Origin: Pseudoips prasinana
Taxonomy: Eukaryota; Arthropoda; Insecta; Lepidoptera; Nolidae
Reading direction: 5' to 3'
DNA: 64,000 nucleotides
Assembly: GCA_951640165.1 (NCBI GenBank)
Contig: OX621246.1
Span: 34,614,501 to 34,678,500, forward strand
A program made the position numbers and the translations under genes. The notes under the pieces are model-generated. The model searched no databases. It was not told where the DNA came from and was given only the letters and a program-made list of their open reading frames with translations. Shown one piece after another: positions 52,561 through 63,737 of the stretch; position 1 is the stretch's first letter, and each line of letters begins with the position of its first letter.

Positions 52561-52891
52561 CTATTATATTGCAGATTATTTAGATTAGAACTGTAATAAA
52601 TAGTTTTTACTTCTATCGACAGGCTTCAAAGACAGTCCAAAATGTTTTTTTTTAGTTTTTGGCATGATATTATGTGTGAAAATTTTGAATGTGATAAAAA
52701 GTTGTGTTGTGTGACACAACTTTTTGTGCTATTGGCATAATTATACTTGTCAGCGTCTGGGTGAGCTTTGTGTGATGCAAAAGAAATTACATGTTTATAA
52801 AGTCCCCCTATAAGAGGGATTTATTTATACAGCAAGCGAAATCTTTTATTTTTATATTAAAAACAAGATCAATATAATATATCAATATAAT
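52561..52891. other. Unassigned stretch
   Basis: Contains the hairpin AAAAGTTGTG / CACAACTTTT at 52697-52724. No gene. Confidence 0.4.
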
Positions 52892-52892
52892 A

Positions 52893-53098
52893 AAGACTGC
52901 ACGTGTCGCGCAGTGGCTTAGACAGTCGCCTCGCCGCTTCGTGTCGCAGGTTCGCGTCCCGCGCCGGACAACTATTTGTGTGACCCATAAATAGTTGTTC
53001 TGAATCTGGATGTAATTTGTGTCCGTCTATTATATGTTTGTGAGGTACCCCGCGGCACAGGGATTAAACTCCCTAATGCGTGCGTTATATTTTTTTTT
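52893..53098 (+). mobile_element. SINE-B copy
   Basis: ACTGCACGTGTCGCGCAGTG, B box AGGTTCGCGTCCC, body, tail GCGTGCGTTATATTTTTTTT. Confidence 0.87.
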
Positions 53099-54282
53099 TA
53101 ATGAAAAAAATAGATATTGACCGAGTTTTACCATATTGGTCTCATAAATACATTTTATAATATACTAAATAAAATGTTAAACATCGGTGTTAAATACTGC
53201 TATGTTGCAATATGGCACGCATTACAAAAACGTCCCTAAAATCTGTCAAAATGAAAAATCGTTATTTAATTCAGCCGGTTTTTGCAGGGTGCATCCTTTC
53301 GGCATGCAAGTAATCAATCATGACATGAAAAAGAATCTCATAAAAAAAGAAACAAAATACGCGCGAAAGGACTCGTGAACTCGTCTGACTTTTTTTCTTT
53401 TTTTTCCGGCACGGGTAATGAAGTGTTTTGTGCCAGTTAACGAATGTTTAATGCTCGCCGTATTTTTTTCGCGTCTTTTATATTGAAGGTATCGAATGAC
53501 GACTAATTGGCCAAAAGCTTGATGCATGTCACATTCAGTTTTATATTTCAATGCGTTCCAAATTTAAATGCTTTGTCCAATATTTAAAAAGTTAGAATGT
53601 ACCATTTGTAACGGTATTTAAATTATGGTGGGCTTCTTGATATTCTATACAAGTGTCGGTAATAATAATATACCAAATGTGACAAGTATTCAAGGAGTAT
53701 TATGGTTACTACATAGCGTCTGCCATGACACCGTTATTTTATAAATTAAGAAATGAGGTCTCACGTCTATGGTTAAGTTTGGAATTAGAAGAACAGCATG
53801 TGTGTTTAGTTTTATATAGATTTTTCATTGCTGAACACTTAAAGATACTTAAATCTTAATTCTTTAGAGGACTTGGAAAAATATAGCTACTCATACTAAT
53901 ATCTACTTCTCGTTATATACAAGGTGTAACATAAATAATAGATGAAACTTAAGGAGCTTAAGTTATCTATAAAATTGTCAACTCAGCTTCAAAAATGCAC
54001 TCGCCATACAACAATTGTATGGGGACTCTTTTTTTTTTTCACCAACTAGTTTTATTCATTTTGTTCAGAATCAGTAGTAGATCCTACTCCTTAAATTATC
54101 TCCACTATTTGTATCTCACTAAAACGGCTGAAACAATTTCGATAAAGTTATCGAAACTCGAGTTATCAAGTCTTCTGTGGATCATCGATGATGAACTTTA
54201 CTTAATGTAAAGTAGTTAAATAAAGTAGTTTTGAGAAGTAGAGTTTGTGTTCATTGTGAGGATTGTGTTCATTCCTCTATGG
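53099..54282. other. Unassigned stretch of about 1.2 kb
   Basis: The phrase ATACAAGGTGTAACATAAAT at 53920 resembles the edge of an unclassified insect repeat. No gene supported. Confidence 0.4.
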
Positions 54283-54330
54283 CCAATTCGACTGGGAAAG
54301 TACCTCAAGGTACTTTCCCAGTCGAATTGG
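54283..54330. repeat. Perfect 23-bp-arm palindrome, 2-nt loop
   Basis: Arms CCAATTCGACTGGGAAAGTA CCT and exact complement around CA. GACTGGG.AAGTACCT is also part of rep-Z, so the arms may derive from it. Confidence 0.9.
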
Positions 54331-54394
54331 TATAAATAAAGAGTTATTAGGAAGGCCAGCAACTAATGAAATGCTCCCGGTAATTGACTAACCT

Positions 54395-54560
54395 GATGTT
54401 TAGTGACCTAGACTAAACCACAGGTCGTGAGTTCGATCCCCACCCAGGACAAATCTTTGTGCTATGAGTACAATTATCAGTTATCTGGTTGCCATAGTCC
54501 AGGCTCGTCGTAATTCGGAATCGGAATAACGGCAGTGTGTAGTTGTCCCAAGATTTATAT
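54395..54560 (+). mobile_element. SINE-C fragment
   Basis: GGTCGTGAGTTCGATCCCCA, CCAGGACAAATCTTTGTGCT, then a shortened body to TTGTCCCAAGATTTATAT. Confidence 0.6.
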
Positions 54561-54957
54561 ATATTTATTGCAAATGTCCATAGACAACGGTTACCGCTAA
54601 CCATCAGCCGGACCATAAACTTAGGTACATGTAGACTTATTTATATTAAAAAAAAGAAACCCCTGACGTTGGCTACAGATAAAATTAACTCAGCTCATTT
54701 TAGCCCCATGTTTACCGTCGTACAGGGTGCCAATGACAAGACACACTCCGTGGTATAATTTATGAAGTGTGAATTAAACGGGAACTTGTGGAATGATGGT
54801 ATTTGGGGCGAAGTTGGTGGTGTGACTTGCCGAGATTTTTATTAATGGACCTATTTAATTTAGGTTTTTTTTTTATTTTTTATTAGAAACAACCAGTCTT
54901 ACAAAACTCAAATACTTAAAAATATAATGTATATAATTGTAGACATAAAGTTTCCTA
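54561..54957. other. Unassigned stretch
   Basis: No supported gene. Confidence 0.4.
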
Positions 54958-55258
54958 AATGATTATTAAAATGAGAGGTAGGGCACGGTGTTCATTCGTT
55001 CAAAGAGCAGCGACTGGGGAAGTACCTCCACCTTACAGAAAACATTCCTTAATAATAACATTAATAATTTTAATGTTGTGTTTCTGCGTGGGAGTAAGGC
55101 CGTCAGAGCTCATCAGCAACACTTGCTTGCTGGCTCTTCAAGGCCGGCAACACATCCAAGACTCCTCTGGTGTTGCGAGTGTACACGGGCGTCGGTGATC
55201 ACTTACCATCAGGTGACCCACTTGCTCGTTTGTCGCCCTCTGATAGAAAACAAAGTTT
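54958..55258 (+). mobile_element. rep-Z copy, most complete
   Basis: GAGAGGTAGGGCACGGTGTT, CAAAGAGCAGCGACTGGGGA, ACATTCCTTAATAATAACAT, GTTTCTGCGTGGGAGTAAGG, GGTGTTGCGAGTGTACACGG, GTGATCACTTACCATCAGGT, CTCTGATAGAAAACAAA. Overlapping short frames inside are incidental. Confidence 0.7.
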
Positions 55259-55404
55259 TCGGTACTGGTATTAAGCATGAGACGCTTTTGAAGACAAGAG
55301 ATGACGTTTATAGTAATGGTAGATGGCTTTCACTGCTTCATCTGACAATATAGCTATAGTATAGTAGTAATATATACATATAGCTAGAATCCAGGTCGTC
55401 TCAT

Positions 55405-55545
55405 CTTCATTACTATAGCAGTCAAATGACGTACACTTCTTGACGAAGAACTTCCTAAAATATTTTCACAATGGAGTTGTGACAATCATTTGGAGGGATA
55501 TGCCATAATGGCCACGCTTGGCAGACGGGTTGTGAAAATACCTAC
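55405..55545 (-). mobile_element. Mini-RTE
   Basis: Minus strand: CCCGTCTGCCAAGCGTGGCC, CATATCCCTCCAAATGATTG, linker CCATTGTGAAAATATTTTAG, tail GTACGTCATTTGACTGCTAT, AATGAAGATGAG. Linker shared with 11645-11865. Confidence 0.7.
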
Positions 55546-55547
55546 CT

Positions 55548-55690
55548 AAATCGAAACGTAACTTTCTATTTTCTATCTTATATCTCCTTCTCAACTTCCA
55601 TTCGCCTCGCCCGATCACACTTTTCGTAACGCTTTCGCCAGCTTGTGTAAAGAAGATTTACTTAAAAAATCCTTTTTCAAAAGTTCAGTA
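55548..55690 (-). repeat. rep-Y fragment
   Basis: Complement of GCGTTACGAAAAGTGTGATC, GGCGAGGCGAATGGAAGTTG, AGTTACGTTTCG. Confidence 0.6.
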
Positions 55691-56215
55691 AACATCCCAT
55701 ACCTACTATCATATCAGAATTAAAAAGAGTAAAAGAGATCATTTCCACAGAAATGTTTCCAAATATCGTATTTATACCCCGCATCAATCTTGCTTATAAG
55801 ATATATTTATAAAAATGAACACAATATCACATAGCAACCACAAACCTCATAAAAACGAACGTAAAATGAAATCGAAATAACAAACGTTTTCCCTCGGGAA
55901 CGGACGCTCTCCTTTTGATATAAATCTGTCACCAGCCAGTATGTCTAGCCGCGGCCATAGTTCTTAAACAACACATACAACTTTGAACCCTATTATTATC
56001 AACATAAGAATGAAATCTGCTTGTGGTTACTTTGGTCAGTTGGCCATTCAAATTCAAGAGTGACTCATCGGAAAGAGTTCTGAAAAATCTATACACGAGT
56101 ATATTCAATCTCGGTACATTTTTTTTGTATTTTGTCTCATCTAAAAAGGACAGAGGGGTACTTAAAATTGACAAACTAATGAAACTAATTGTCCGGAGCG
56201 CACTGTTCTAAAGTG
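55691..56215. other. Unassigned stretch
   Basis: No supported gene; short frames on both strands overlap each other. Confidence 0.4.
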
Positions 56216-57275
56216 GTCGTTTTTATCGTTCTGTACCCAAAGGATAAAACGGGACCCTATTACTAAGACTTCGCTGCCTGTCTGTATACACGTCATACTC
56301 GTGAACGGGTGCTGCTTGCGGTAACTGGTCGAACTGCTGTTGGGGTACTCATTTTTTTTTTCTTTTTCGCCTCTGGTAGACTTCGTTTGACTTGTTAATT
56401 TTGTAAATGTACGCGGATGCACCCACCGTTTTTGCGTCTAGCAAGAGGATATTCTAAGTGCTTGAGTGAAATTGAATGCTATTGCTTATTTATTTTATTA
56501 TGATTCACTGAATGACAACGGTTCTGTGCGTGCATTAGCCTACATAACAACCAATCACAATGTAAGTAAATAACATGACATTTAAAAAAATAAAAATCGT
56601 AAACTGAAAGCAAAAGAAGACGAAAAAAGCAAGCCCGGAGTTTCTTTGTGGCTTTCTTCTCCGGGTCGTCCACCTAGGCAGCTAGAGAAAGCCGCAGGCT
56701 AGCTAGGGTAGGCTCCTCAGCGGCGAGGATCGCTTTGGCCCATTAATGCGTGATCGGTGATCCCGTGCATGTGATCACACCCTCACTTAGAATTTCGTAT
56801 TTTGCTTTAGTCTTCAATAATAAATTTTAATATAGTAGAACTAAATTTCAAAATAATAGATTAGTACATTGTTATTTATTTAAGGATTTCAGAAAATATA
56901 TGCGATAAAACAAACCGCACGGACTGACAGATTAATTTTTTTTTTGTAGTTTTTACCATCCACTTTGTTTATGTACTGCATTGTGACCTTGACAAGTACA
57001 AGTGTATGTTAATACCCAAGTGCTGAATAAATATTTCATTTCATTTCATTTCATTTATGTCCGTCTGTCACCAGGCTGTATCTCATGAACCGTGGTAGTT
57101 AGACCGTTGAAATTTTCACAGATCATGATTTATTTATGTTGCCGCTAAAACAATAAATACTAAAAAATAAATTAAGGGGGCACTCATACAACAAACGTGA
57201 ATGTATGCTCGTTTTTATAGATAATAGTACGGAACCCTTCGTACGCGAGTCCGACTCGCACTTGACCGCTTTTTT
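56216..57275 (-). repeat. rep-W copy split by a retro-insert
   Basis: 56219-56285 (ACCCAAAGGATAAAACGGGA) and 57057-57275 (CACCAGGCTGTATCTCATGA, TACGGAACCCTTCGTACGCG, AGTCCGACTCGCACTTGACC) are co-linear with the complement of 19643-20235. Confidence 0.8.
56286..57056 (+). mobile_element. Retro-insert with (ATTTC)n tail inside rep-W
   Basis: About 770 bp between the two rep-W parts. Ends GTGCTGAATAAATATTTCAT then TTCATTTCATTTCATTT, a poly-adenylation-like signal with tandem tail, typical of a 5'-truncated LINE. The interior has no ORF I recognise. Confidence 0.6.
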
Positions 57276-57439
57276 CTTCAGTATTACGCGGTTTAATTAG
57301 TGACAAAATTTTCAATGTGTTTAGGTAAGTTGCGAGTAGGCTATCCAATATACCTCGTTGAATTAAATAACATTAAATAATATACAAGTTAACAAGCTTG
57401 CAAACTAAGTATACTAAGCAGAAACATTACCATCAGTAA

Positions 57440-57895
57440 AGTAAGTAAGATAAAGTAAAATACTCTTTATTGTACACCATAACTTAAAATTTAAATGAGC
57501 ATACATAAATTAAGTACAAAGGGCGGTCTTATCGCTACTGCGATTTCATCCAGACAACCAATTACGGAGTGGATAGACTAAGGAAAGGGAAAACAGGGTA
57601 GGTAGGTGTAACAATAGGTCAACTTAATGTAAACTTAAACGAATACAAAATAATAATAAAGAGTAAAAAAAGAAATTCATAGAATAATTTAAAAAAGTCT
57701 AATAAAGAAGGAATGCGCGAAAAATAACCAAAGGCAACAGCGGTAAATATATATACTTAGTAATCTAGGCAGATAAATACATTTTTTAAACATTATTTTT
57801 AATAATATTTAATTATTGGCTTATTGTTAAGGGCAGTACGTTCCACAGGCGCACAGCCTGCACTGTAAATGATTTGTCGTAATAGTCAGTGGAAT
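57440..57895 (-). pseudogene. LINE ORF2 C-terminal remnant and 3' UTR
   Basis: The minus strand around 57893-57825 reads SNAPHSTDYYDKSFTVQAVR then LWNVLPLTIS, the closing motif of a CR1/Jockey-group ORF2, with a stop soon after. The 3' UTR has GGTTGTCTGGATGAAATCGC, CGATAAGACCGCCCTTTGTA and GTACAATAAAGAGTATTTTA. RT is missing. The 3' UTR is shared with 18555 and 47563. Confidence 0.72.
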
Positions 57896-58258
57896 GGGGC
57901 GCATTGGATCAGGTGGTAGCATTAAAGCGCGACCGTCGTTTTAAACACAAGGTCCGTTATAATAATAATACTGAATTCATTACTTAATATAGACAGAAAC
58001 ATTCAGACAATATGTAGTAAAATATAAATTTCAATCATTAAACCTAAACATAATCTCCTTGACAATAACTTAATACAAGCTAGCTAATTATCACTACTAT
58101 TATAAAATAAATTGTATAAATGTTTTAACATTCCGTGTACCTAAATATCTGTAATATGCAACTAGAAATAATAACTGTATTACTACAAACATGTTCTGAC
58201 TATTTACAAGCGCTTTTTTAAAGCCTACGTGAATGAAAACCTTTTTTATTTTTTTTAT
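57896..58258 (+). mobile_element. rep-X (LINE 3' end)
   Basis: ATTGGATCAGGTGGTAGCAT, CGCGACCGTCGTTTTAAACA, ACATTCAGACAATATGTAGT, CATGTTCTGACTATTTACAA, GTGAATGAAAACCTTTTTTA. The most complete rep-X. Confidence 0.65.
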
Positions 58259-58457
58259 TTAATGACTTGGCATTTTCAGTTTAAGGTTCTCTGATGACCT
58301 CAAGCATCTTGAATGTGGGTCATGTAGGAACTCGAGACGTTCTTTATGATAAGATGGTGATTAAGGATTAAACAGTATATTATAAAGAAGGGCTAAAATA
58401 TGAGTCATTGAACTCATTCCGTATTTTTTTAAAACCAACCCTCAAAGTTGATGACGA

Positions 58458-58697
58458 TCACCGTAGCCTTGGTAGTGCTCCTGCCTACGAAGCTGGTGGT
58501 CATGGGTTCGAATCCCGGTAAGTGCAAATATTTGTGTGATGAGCACGAATATTTGTTTCTGAGTCATGGATGTTTTCTATGTATTTAAGTATTTATCTAT
58601 CTATATAAGTATGTATATCGTCGCCTGGTACCCATAGTACAAGCTTTGCTTAGTTTGGGGCTAGGATGATCTGTGTGACATTGTCCCTTTAAAAAAA
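58458..58697 (+). mobile_element. SINE-A copy with A-tail
   Basis: GTAGCCTTGGTAGTGCTCC, B box GGGTTCGAATCCC, full body, then ATTGTCCCTTTAAAAAAAA (about 14 A). It lacks the GTTGG part of the A box. Confidence 0.88.
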
Positions 58698-59214
58698 AAA
58701 AAAACGGACTTCAATTTCCTATGTGTCCCTCAATGTAGAATCAAGTCACATCATCATTTCAGCCGAGGGTCAAGCCGGAAATCAGTTGCCATAACTTTTC
58801 TCATAGATACGCCAGTTAAGAGGCTGATATGAGTTGTGGATTTCTTTGGAGGAGGAAAGTAATCAAGCTACGAGTATATTGTCCAGAAGTGTGACGAAGC
58901 GTTAAACATTGTATTATGTTAATTACTGGTTAAAAACGAAAAAAAACGACTTCCACTTTACTTTTTGACAACCTATTTGAACAAGATTTACCTATATTAT
59001 ATATTCTGATAAAATCCTAATTGATAAAAATTTTTAATAATGAAAAAGTTATTTCAAAGTTGTTTCACTAAAACTGAGAAATTGTGTAACATACATAAAA
59101 TACAGACCGTTCTATGGTTAACCAACAGTTTTTAAAGCTTCTTAATAAAGCTCGTTCACATACACTGGCTTCCACATCATCTATTAAAGAGCTGGTGTGT
59201 TGCTTCGGTAATTA
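58698..59214. other. Unassigned stretch
   Basis: No supported gene. Confidence 0.4.
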
Positions 59215-59455
59215 GTAATAACATTTAATTCGTACCTTAATATAGACAGAACCATTCAGACAATATGTAGTAAAAATATAGCAAAAATTTAAAATTTAGA
59301 TAATTAAACCTACACATGATCCTTGACAATAACTTAATTTAAGGTAGCTAAATATCGTTACTGTTATAAAATAAATCTTATTGTAAATTATTTCCTACAA
59401 TCCGTGTACCTAAATATCTATATGTTCCTAGAAATAATTATGCATTAATTATATA

Positions 59456-61047
59456 CACACATCAACAAAGTCTAGGGATACGTTATTTTGAAATCAAACA
59501 TGGCTTTATTGTTTAAAACCTATTTAGTTTCCTTAAAAAGTTTATTTACAGATTTAAACCTTGTCTATTCTTTATTCAAAATTTAAAAATTAAAATGAGA
59601 AACAAATGAAAACACGCAAAGCACAGCGCAATCTTGAGTTGTATCTAATTTCAAGAAGTTGCATTAAAATTTTTTTTGCGTGTTAATTGAAGAAAACCTG
59701 ATAAATTGTTTTATTTTCTTTTCTCAATTGGTTGTGTAAGCTTTTTAGCGTCATGCCACGCCATCATTTGAGTCGAGATGAAATGTTACGGGCAGTTGGC
59801 ATGTTACAAAACGGTGCTATTCAACGCGTCGTTGCTGAGTCTCTGGGCACAAGCCAAAATGTGGTATCCAGGCTGTGGTCACGTTATCGCGCTACTGGAG
59901 ATGTGGCAGAACGGCACACAGGTAGATATCGTGTTACCACTCAGAGACAGGATCGATTTCTCCAAATGACCGCCAGAAGACTACCCAATATCACAGCGAT
60001 GCAACTAGTGCAAAGGCTCCAGGAGGGTCAGCAGCTGCTGGTGAGCGACCAAACCGTGCGAAGGAGGCTGCATGAAGTTGGTCTTCATGCTCGCAGACCG
60101 CTACGAGTCCCAGCGCTGCGACGTGGCAATCGCGGTAGGCGACTTTTATGGGCTCAAGAACATTTGACATGGAGTGATCAACAATGGTCATTGGTGCTGT
60201 TCACTGATGAGTCCCGCTATGGATTTCATCCAGATTCGAGACGAACACGCGTTTGGAGAACTCCAGGCAGGGTCAGCCGTCTCCGACATCCACAGGAGGT
60301 CCACTCTTACCAAGGCGGGACAATTATGGTGTGGGCAGGAATACGAATCGGCGGACGAACCCAACTCATTTGGATTCAGGGCAGCATGACTGCCCATAGA
60401 TACCGTGAGGAGGTAGTAGAACGTGTCATTGTCCCGCTCAGGGCCCTAACGGGGCAAGAATTTCAGCTCATGCATGACAATGCACCTTCCCATACAGCGC
60501 GGCTGGTGAGGGCCGCCCTTCGAGAACACGATGTTCAGGTATTAGATTGGCCTCCACAGTCGCCAGACTTAAACCCAATTGAACACGCCTGGGACATGTT
60601 ACAGCGAAGAGCATTGAGGGATTTTCCGCCCAACTTGACAACAGAAGAACAACTTTTCGAACATTTAAAAAGAACTTGGGACTGCATACCCCAGCAAGAC
60701 ATTGACACCTTAATTTTAAGTATGGAAAATCGTTGCCGCTGTGTGATTAATGTTAGAGGAGGAAATTCCGATTACTGATTATCAGATTTGGTAAGATTTT
60801 TATTCATTTAATTCGATTGAATAATTTTATAAGAATAAAATGTTTTTGTTCACTCAGTAATTTTCTATGGCTTAATTAATTTAAGACTTTTATTAATTAG
60901 AAAAACAAAATCGCATCGTGTTGTTAATGTTTAAATATCGGCCATGAAATTATCTTTAATTCTTCCATTTACAGTCATAACAAAATGTTTATAGTTTTCT
61001 AGATAATCAATGAAATGTTCAATATCCCTAGATTGTGTTGATGTGTG
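59456..61047 (+). mobile_element. Tc1-like element, copy 2 (intact)
   Basis: 1592 bp, TIRs CACACATCAACAAAGTCTAG and CACACATCAACACAATCTAG (inverted), TA at 59454-59455 and 61048-61049. Flanking non-coding parts match copy 1 wherever I compared them. It carries a complete transposase. Confidence 0.94.
59753..60778 (+). CDS. Tc1-like transposase
   Basis: 341 residues, uninterrupted. IS630/Tc1/mariner-superfamily enzyme that cuts the element out and inserts it at TA. The N-terminal part (about 5-115) carries two helix-turn-helix regions with the GRYR/RQDR linker between. The DDE domain has Asp152 (FTDESRYGF), Asp242 (MHDNAPSH) and Glu277 (SPDLNPIEHAW), with 34 residues between the last two, the Tc1-type DD34E. 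GGTIMVWAGI (188-197) is the usual conserved strand. I use the ATG at 59753; upstream in-frame codons lack an ATG. Third positions are G/C-rich (visibly higher GC than flanks), unlike the AT-rich surroundings. The ends and the ORF are intact, so it may be able to move. Exact Tc1 subfamily unknown. Confidence 0.95.
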   Translation: MPRHHLSRDEMLRAVGMLQNGAIQRVVAESLGTSQNVVSRLWSRYRATGDVAERHTGRYRVTTQRQDRFLQMTARRLPNITAMQLVQRLQEGQQLLVSDQTVRRRLHEVGLHARRPLRVPALRRGNRGRRLLWAQEHLTWSDQQWSLVLFTDESRYGFHPDSRRTRVWRTPGRVSRLRHPQEVHSYQGGTIMVWAGIRIGGRTQLIWIQGSMTAHRYREEVVERVIVPLRALTGQEFQLMHDNAPSHTARLVRAALREHDVQVLDWPPQSPDLNPIEHAWDMLQRRALRDFPPNLTTEEQLFEHLKRTWDCIPQQDIDTLILSMENRCRCVINVRGGNSDY

Positions 61048-61211
61048 TATTACTACGAACATACGGTACTAAATATAATAAAAACCTTTTTTATTATATT
61101 TAGTACCGCTTCTGACAAGCAACATCTTAGACAAGCAAGGAATCATTTAGTTATAAAGAGAGTGAGCTGGTAAATGCTATGACAGTCATACATTCGTATG
61201 GTGTAAACGAC

Positions 61212-61774
61212 GAGGTAGTCCACGAAGGGCACCCATCTGAATGGCACCTGCGCAAATGGCACCTAGCCTAGTCCACGAAAGGCACCTATCAATACTTTTG
61301 GCAGGTGTTCTTCGTGGATTCAATTTATTTTTTGCATTCTTGTCCACGAAAGGCACCTACGTTAACCGTTACAGTAACCTAGGTTATTAAATGAAAGATA
61401 TCGATAAAAATCACTAGAACGTTTATTAACACTATTAATATTACACATTATGTTTAAGCGAATGTTACACATTGAAATTAAACTACTATCTATCCGTTAA
61501 TATCCGCTTAAACATAAATAAATACTAACGTATTAACGTGCGTAATATTAGTAATGTTAATAAATGTTCTAGTGATTTTTATCTATATTTTTCATTTAAT
61601 AACCTAGGTTACTATAACGGTTAACGTAGGTGCCTTTCGTGGACAAGAATGCTATAAATAAATTGAATCCGCGAAGAGCACCTGCCAAAAATATTGAAAG
61701 GTGCCTTTCGTGGACTAGGCTAGGTGCCATTCGCGCAGGTGCCATTCAGATGGGTGCCCTTCGTGGACTACCTC
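61212..61774. mobile_element. Foldback element with 8-bp TSD
   Basis: 563 bp. Arms of about 240-250 bp, ends GAGGTAGTCCACGAAGGGCA and its complement. TAAACGAC at 61204-61211 and 61775-61782. Each arm holds iterated GTCCACGAAAGGCACC (three) and ATGGCACC (two) motifs. The centre (about 61465-61500) is small, with no ORF. An 8-bp TSD suits hAT or P-type movers, but the termini are not typical of either. Confidence 0.9.
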
Positions 61775-61782
61775 TAAACGAC

Positions 61783-63737
61783 GGCTAACATCATAGAAAT
61801 TAATTACGGTTTTTCATGAAGCTTGCATAATATTTCTTTCTTTCTTTGATAATCTTATTAGGTTTGATTTATATTAATTAGATTTTCGATTCGATTTATA
61901 TTAATGGAGCAACTGGGTATAAATGCCTCAAAACTTTAAATGAAAAACATATAAAACTGTTACAAGATACAAGAGAAAATAAATAATTATTACGTTACAT
62001 TGCTGTGATTCTTTCTTTAACGCCACTAAACTCATTTAAATATCTTTACATCCCTCTCTAATACAGCATGTATGAAGAGAACAGAACATACATACATAGA
62101 ACTGTCAAACCCATCAATGATGGGCACCGGTCGCGTTAGTGGCCAACAGGTTAAAACGTCAGTAAATCGCGCCAAAACTAAATTGACACAGCAAAAGATA
62201 TTAAGCCTTAACTTAAGAACTATGTTAAAAAATCAATAATATTAAGATTACTTTAGTTAGATAGAATGACCAGTATTGTATGAAAAAATTACCACGTGTA
62301 AAAGATAAAAGAATAAAACCAAAGGTATCCCCAAATTCGGCGCTTGAGTGAAATGACACCTGTCAAAACAGACAGGTTATAGGTGTCGTGGTACAAAATA
62401 CGAACGGAAGCGATTTACATATTACAATATATTCAAATGACGATTTATTTAGTGTAACAAACAATAATATATTAAGTATGGACAAACAAAATAGAAATAC
62501 AAACAAAAAATATTCGATAACTACTATAATTAATTGGAATGTTTGTTTGTGTGCAATGCTTTAACGAATTTTCTACTGACCCGATGGTCATTGAGTTTTG
62601 GTGGACTCATTGTCATTGTCAGGACAGAGGTTTCAGCTTTCATTCAAAGTAGTTAACGTCCATGTTACGTAAAATCGTGAAGCCATCTTAATTAGCATAA
62701 ATCAAAAATGCGGGAACCTGACAAATATATCGGGTTTGCGCGCCTCAGACTTTTTATTGATTATTCCAGCTTCAATTCAATGTTTCTTTTTTTCCGTTCT
62801 TCTTCGAGTGACAGTATAATTCAAGTCACCCAGTACTGTCATGGCCTCACGACATTCATGCGATAATAAAGGCGACAATAAAGCCATATATGCGATAACT
62901 CATCTGTATCTACAGATGATTTATGCAGCATATATGGCTCCGCTTAAACTTACTAATCACTTACAGACTGCGCTTAAACGTCTCAATTTAATTAAACAAG
63001 AAATATTTACTAACCCAATAGTTCTACAGCATATCGTTAAATATTTAAACGCTCTATCCACAATAGTTAAACGCTTACGCGGTCTCCTATTACTTGCACC
63101 AGTCGCGACGCTTCGGCCTCCCACAGTTCACATGAAGCACACGAATTCTCCTGTCAGCCGACTACTGGGTGTGCAAAAACTGACATAACACCAAACACGT
63201 TTTGAACTTAAAAGTGTGGCGTAAAATGAAATGCTTTTAAGAGCATTTTCACGGTTGTGTTGCGAGAGTGCGGCCGAGTCAATGTCAGTTTGTGTAACGA
63301 CTGACGACGATTAACTTTAACACTAAGGGGGAATTTTTATATATATCAAATAAAGGTGTGGCGAAAAGACGCTTCCACGGTCGGCCGATCTATTTCGGCT
63401 CGTGGTCTATGGAAATGACAAACAAAAGATTGTCTATTGGCATGCTAATCGGGATCAAAAAACGACTATTAAAATCACCCCTCTCCCGGATTTAGTTTTC
63501 CTTCAATACACTCTGTGCAAAAGTAATAGAATATAAACCTCAAATATATAATAGTAAGAGTATAGTTCCACAAACTTATCTGGCCCGGTGGCCAAAAGTA
63601 GAACTAACGACGCCAGTTTGAAATGTCAATCGGCTGTTATTCCTGCCATTGATTGTTTGTTGCGCGTATTTATTTTTCTTTTCGTGGATTTTAATTGTGA
63701 AAAATGCCGAAAGCTTTAAAAAGTGATGCGAGGAACG
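61783..63737. other. Mostly unique stretch, about 2 kb
   Basis: No repeat family recognised. It contains a 57-bp hairpin (62882-62938) and an unassigned 115-codon frame (62841-63188) that overlaps the hairpin and shows no domain. Near 63704 an ATG opens MPKALKSDARNVIV before the LINE tail starts. Confidence 0.4.

Larger units (their letters stand above)
59215..61090 (+). mobile_element. rep-X (LINE 3' end) split by Tc1-like copy 2
   Basis: Left part 59215-59455 (ACCATTCAGACAATATGTAG, CCTTGACAATAACTTAAT, CCTAAATATCTA); right part 61048-61090 (TTACTACGAACAT, ATAAAAACCTTTTTTATT). The end is followed by an inverted GGTACTAAATATAATAAAAA. Confidence 0.7.

Noticed and set aside
59991..60397. Antisense and alternate frames inside the Tc1-like transposase, also in copy 1
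   Set aside because: Identical in both copies only because the DNA is identical; the DDE frame explains the conservation.
61212..61774. CRISPR-like array because of repeated GTCCACGAAAGGCACC
   Set aside because: Repeats are irregularly spaced and mirrored in two inverted arms with a TSD; it is a foldback transposon in a eukaryotic genome.
62841..63188. 115-codon frame as a small gene
   Set aside because: Overlaps a hairpin, lacks recognisable domains, and its neighbours give no support. Left as unassigned.
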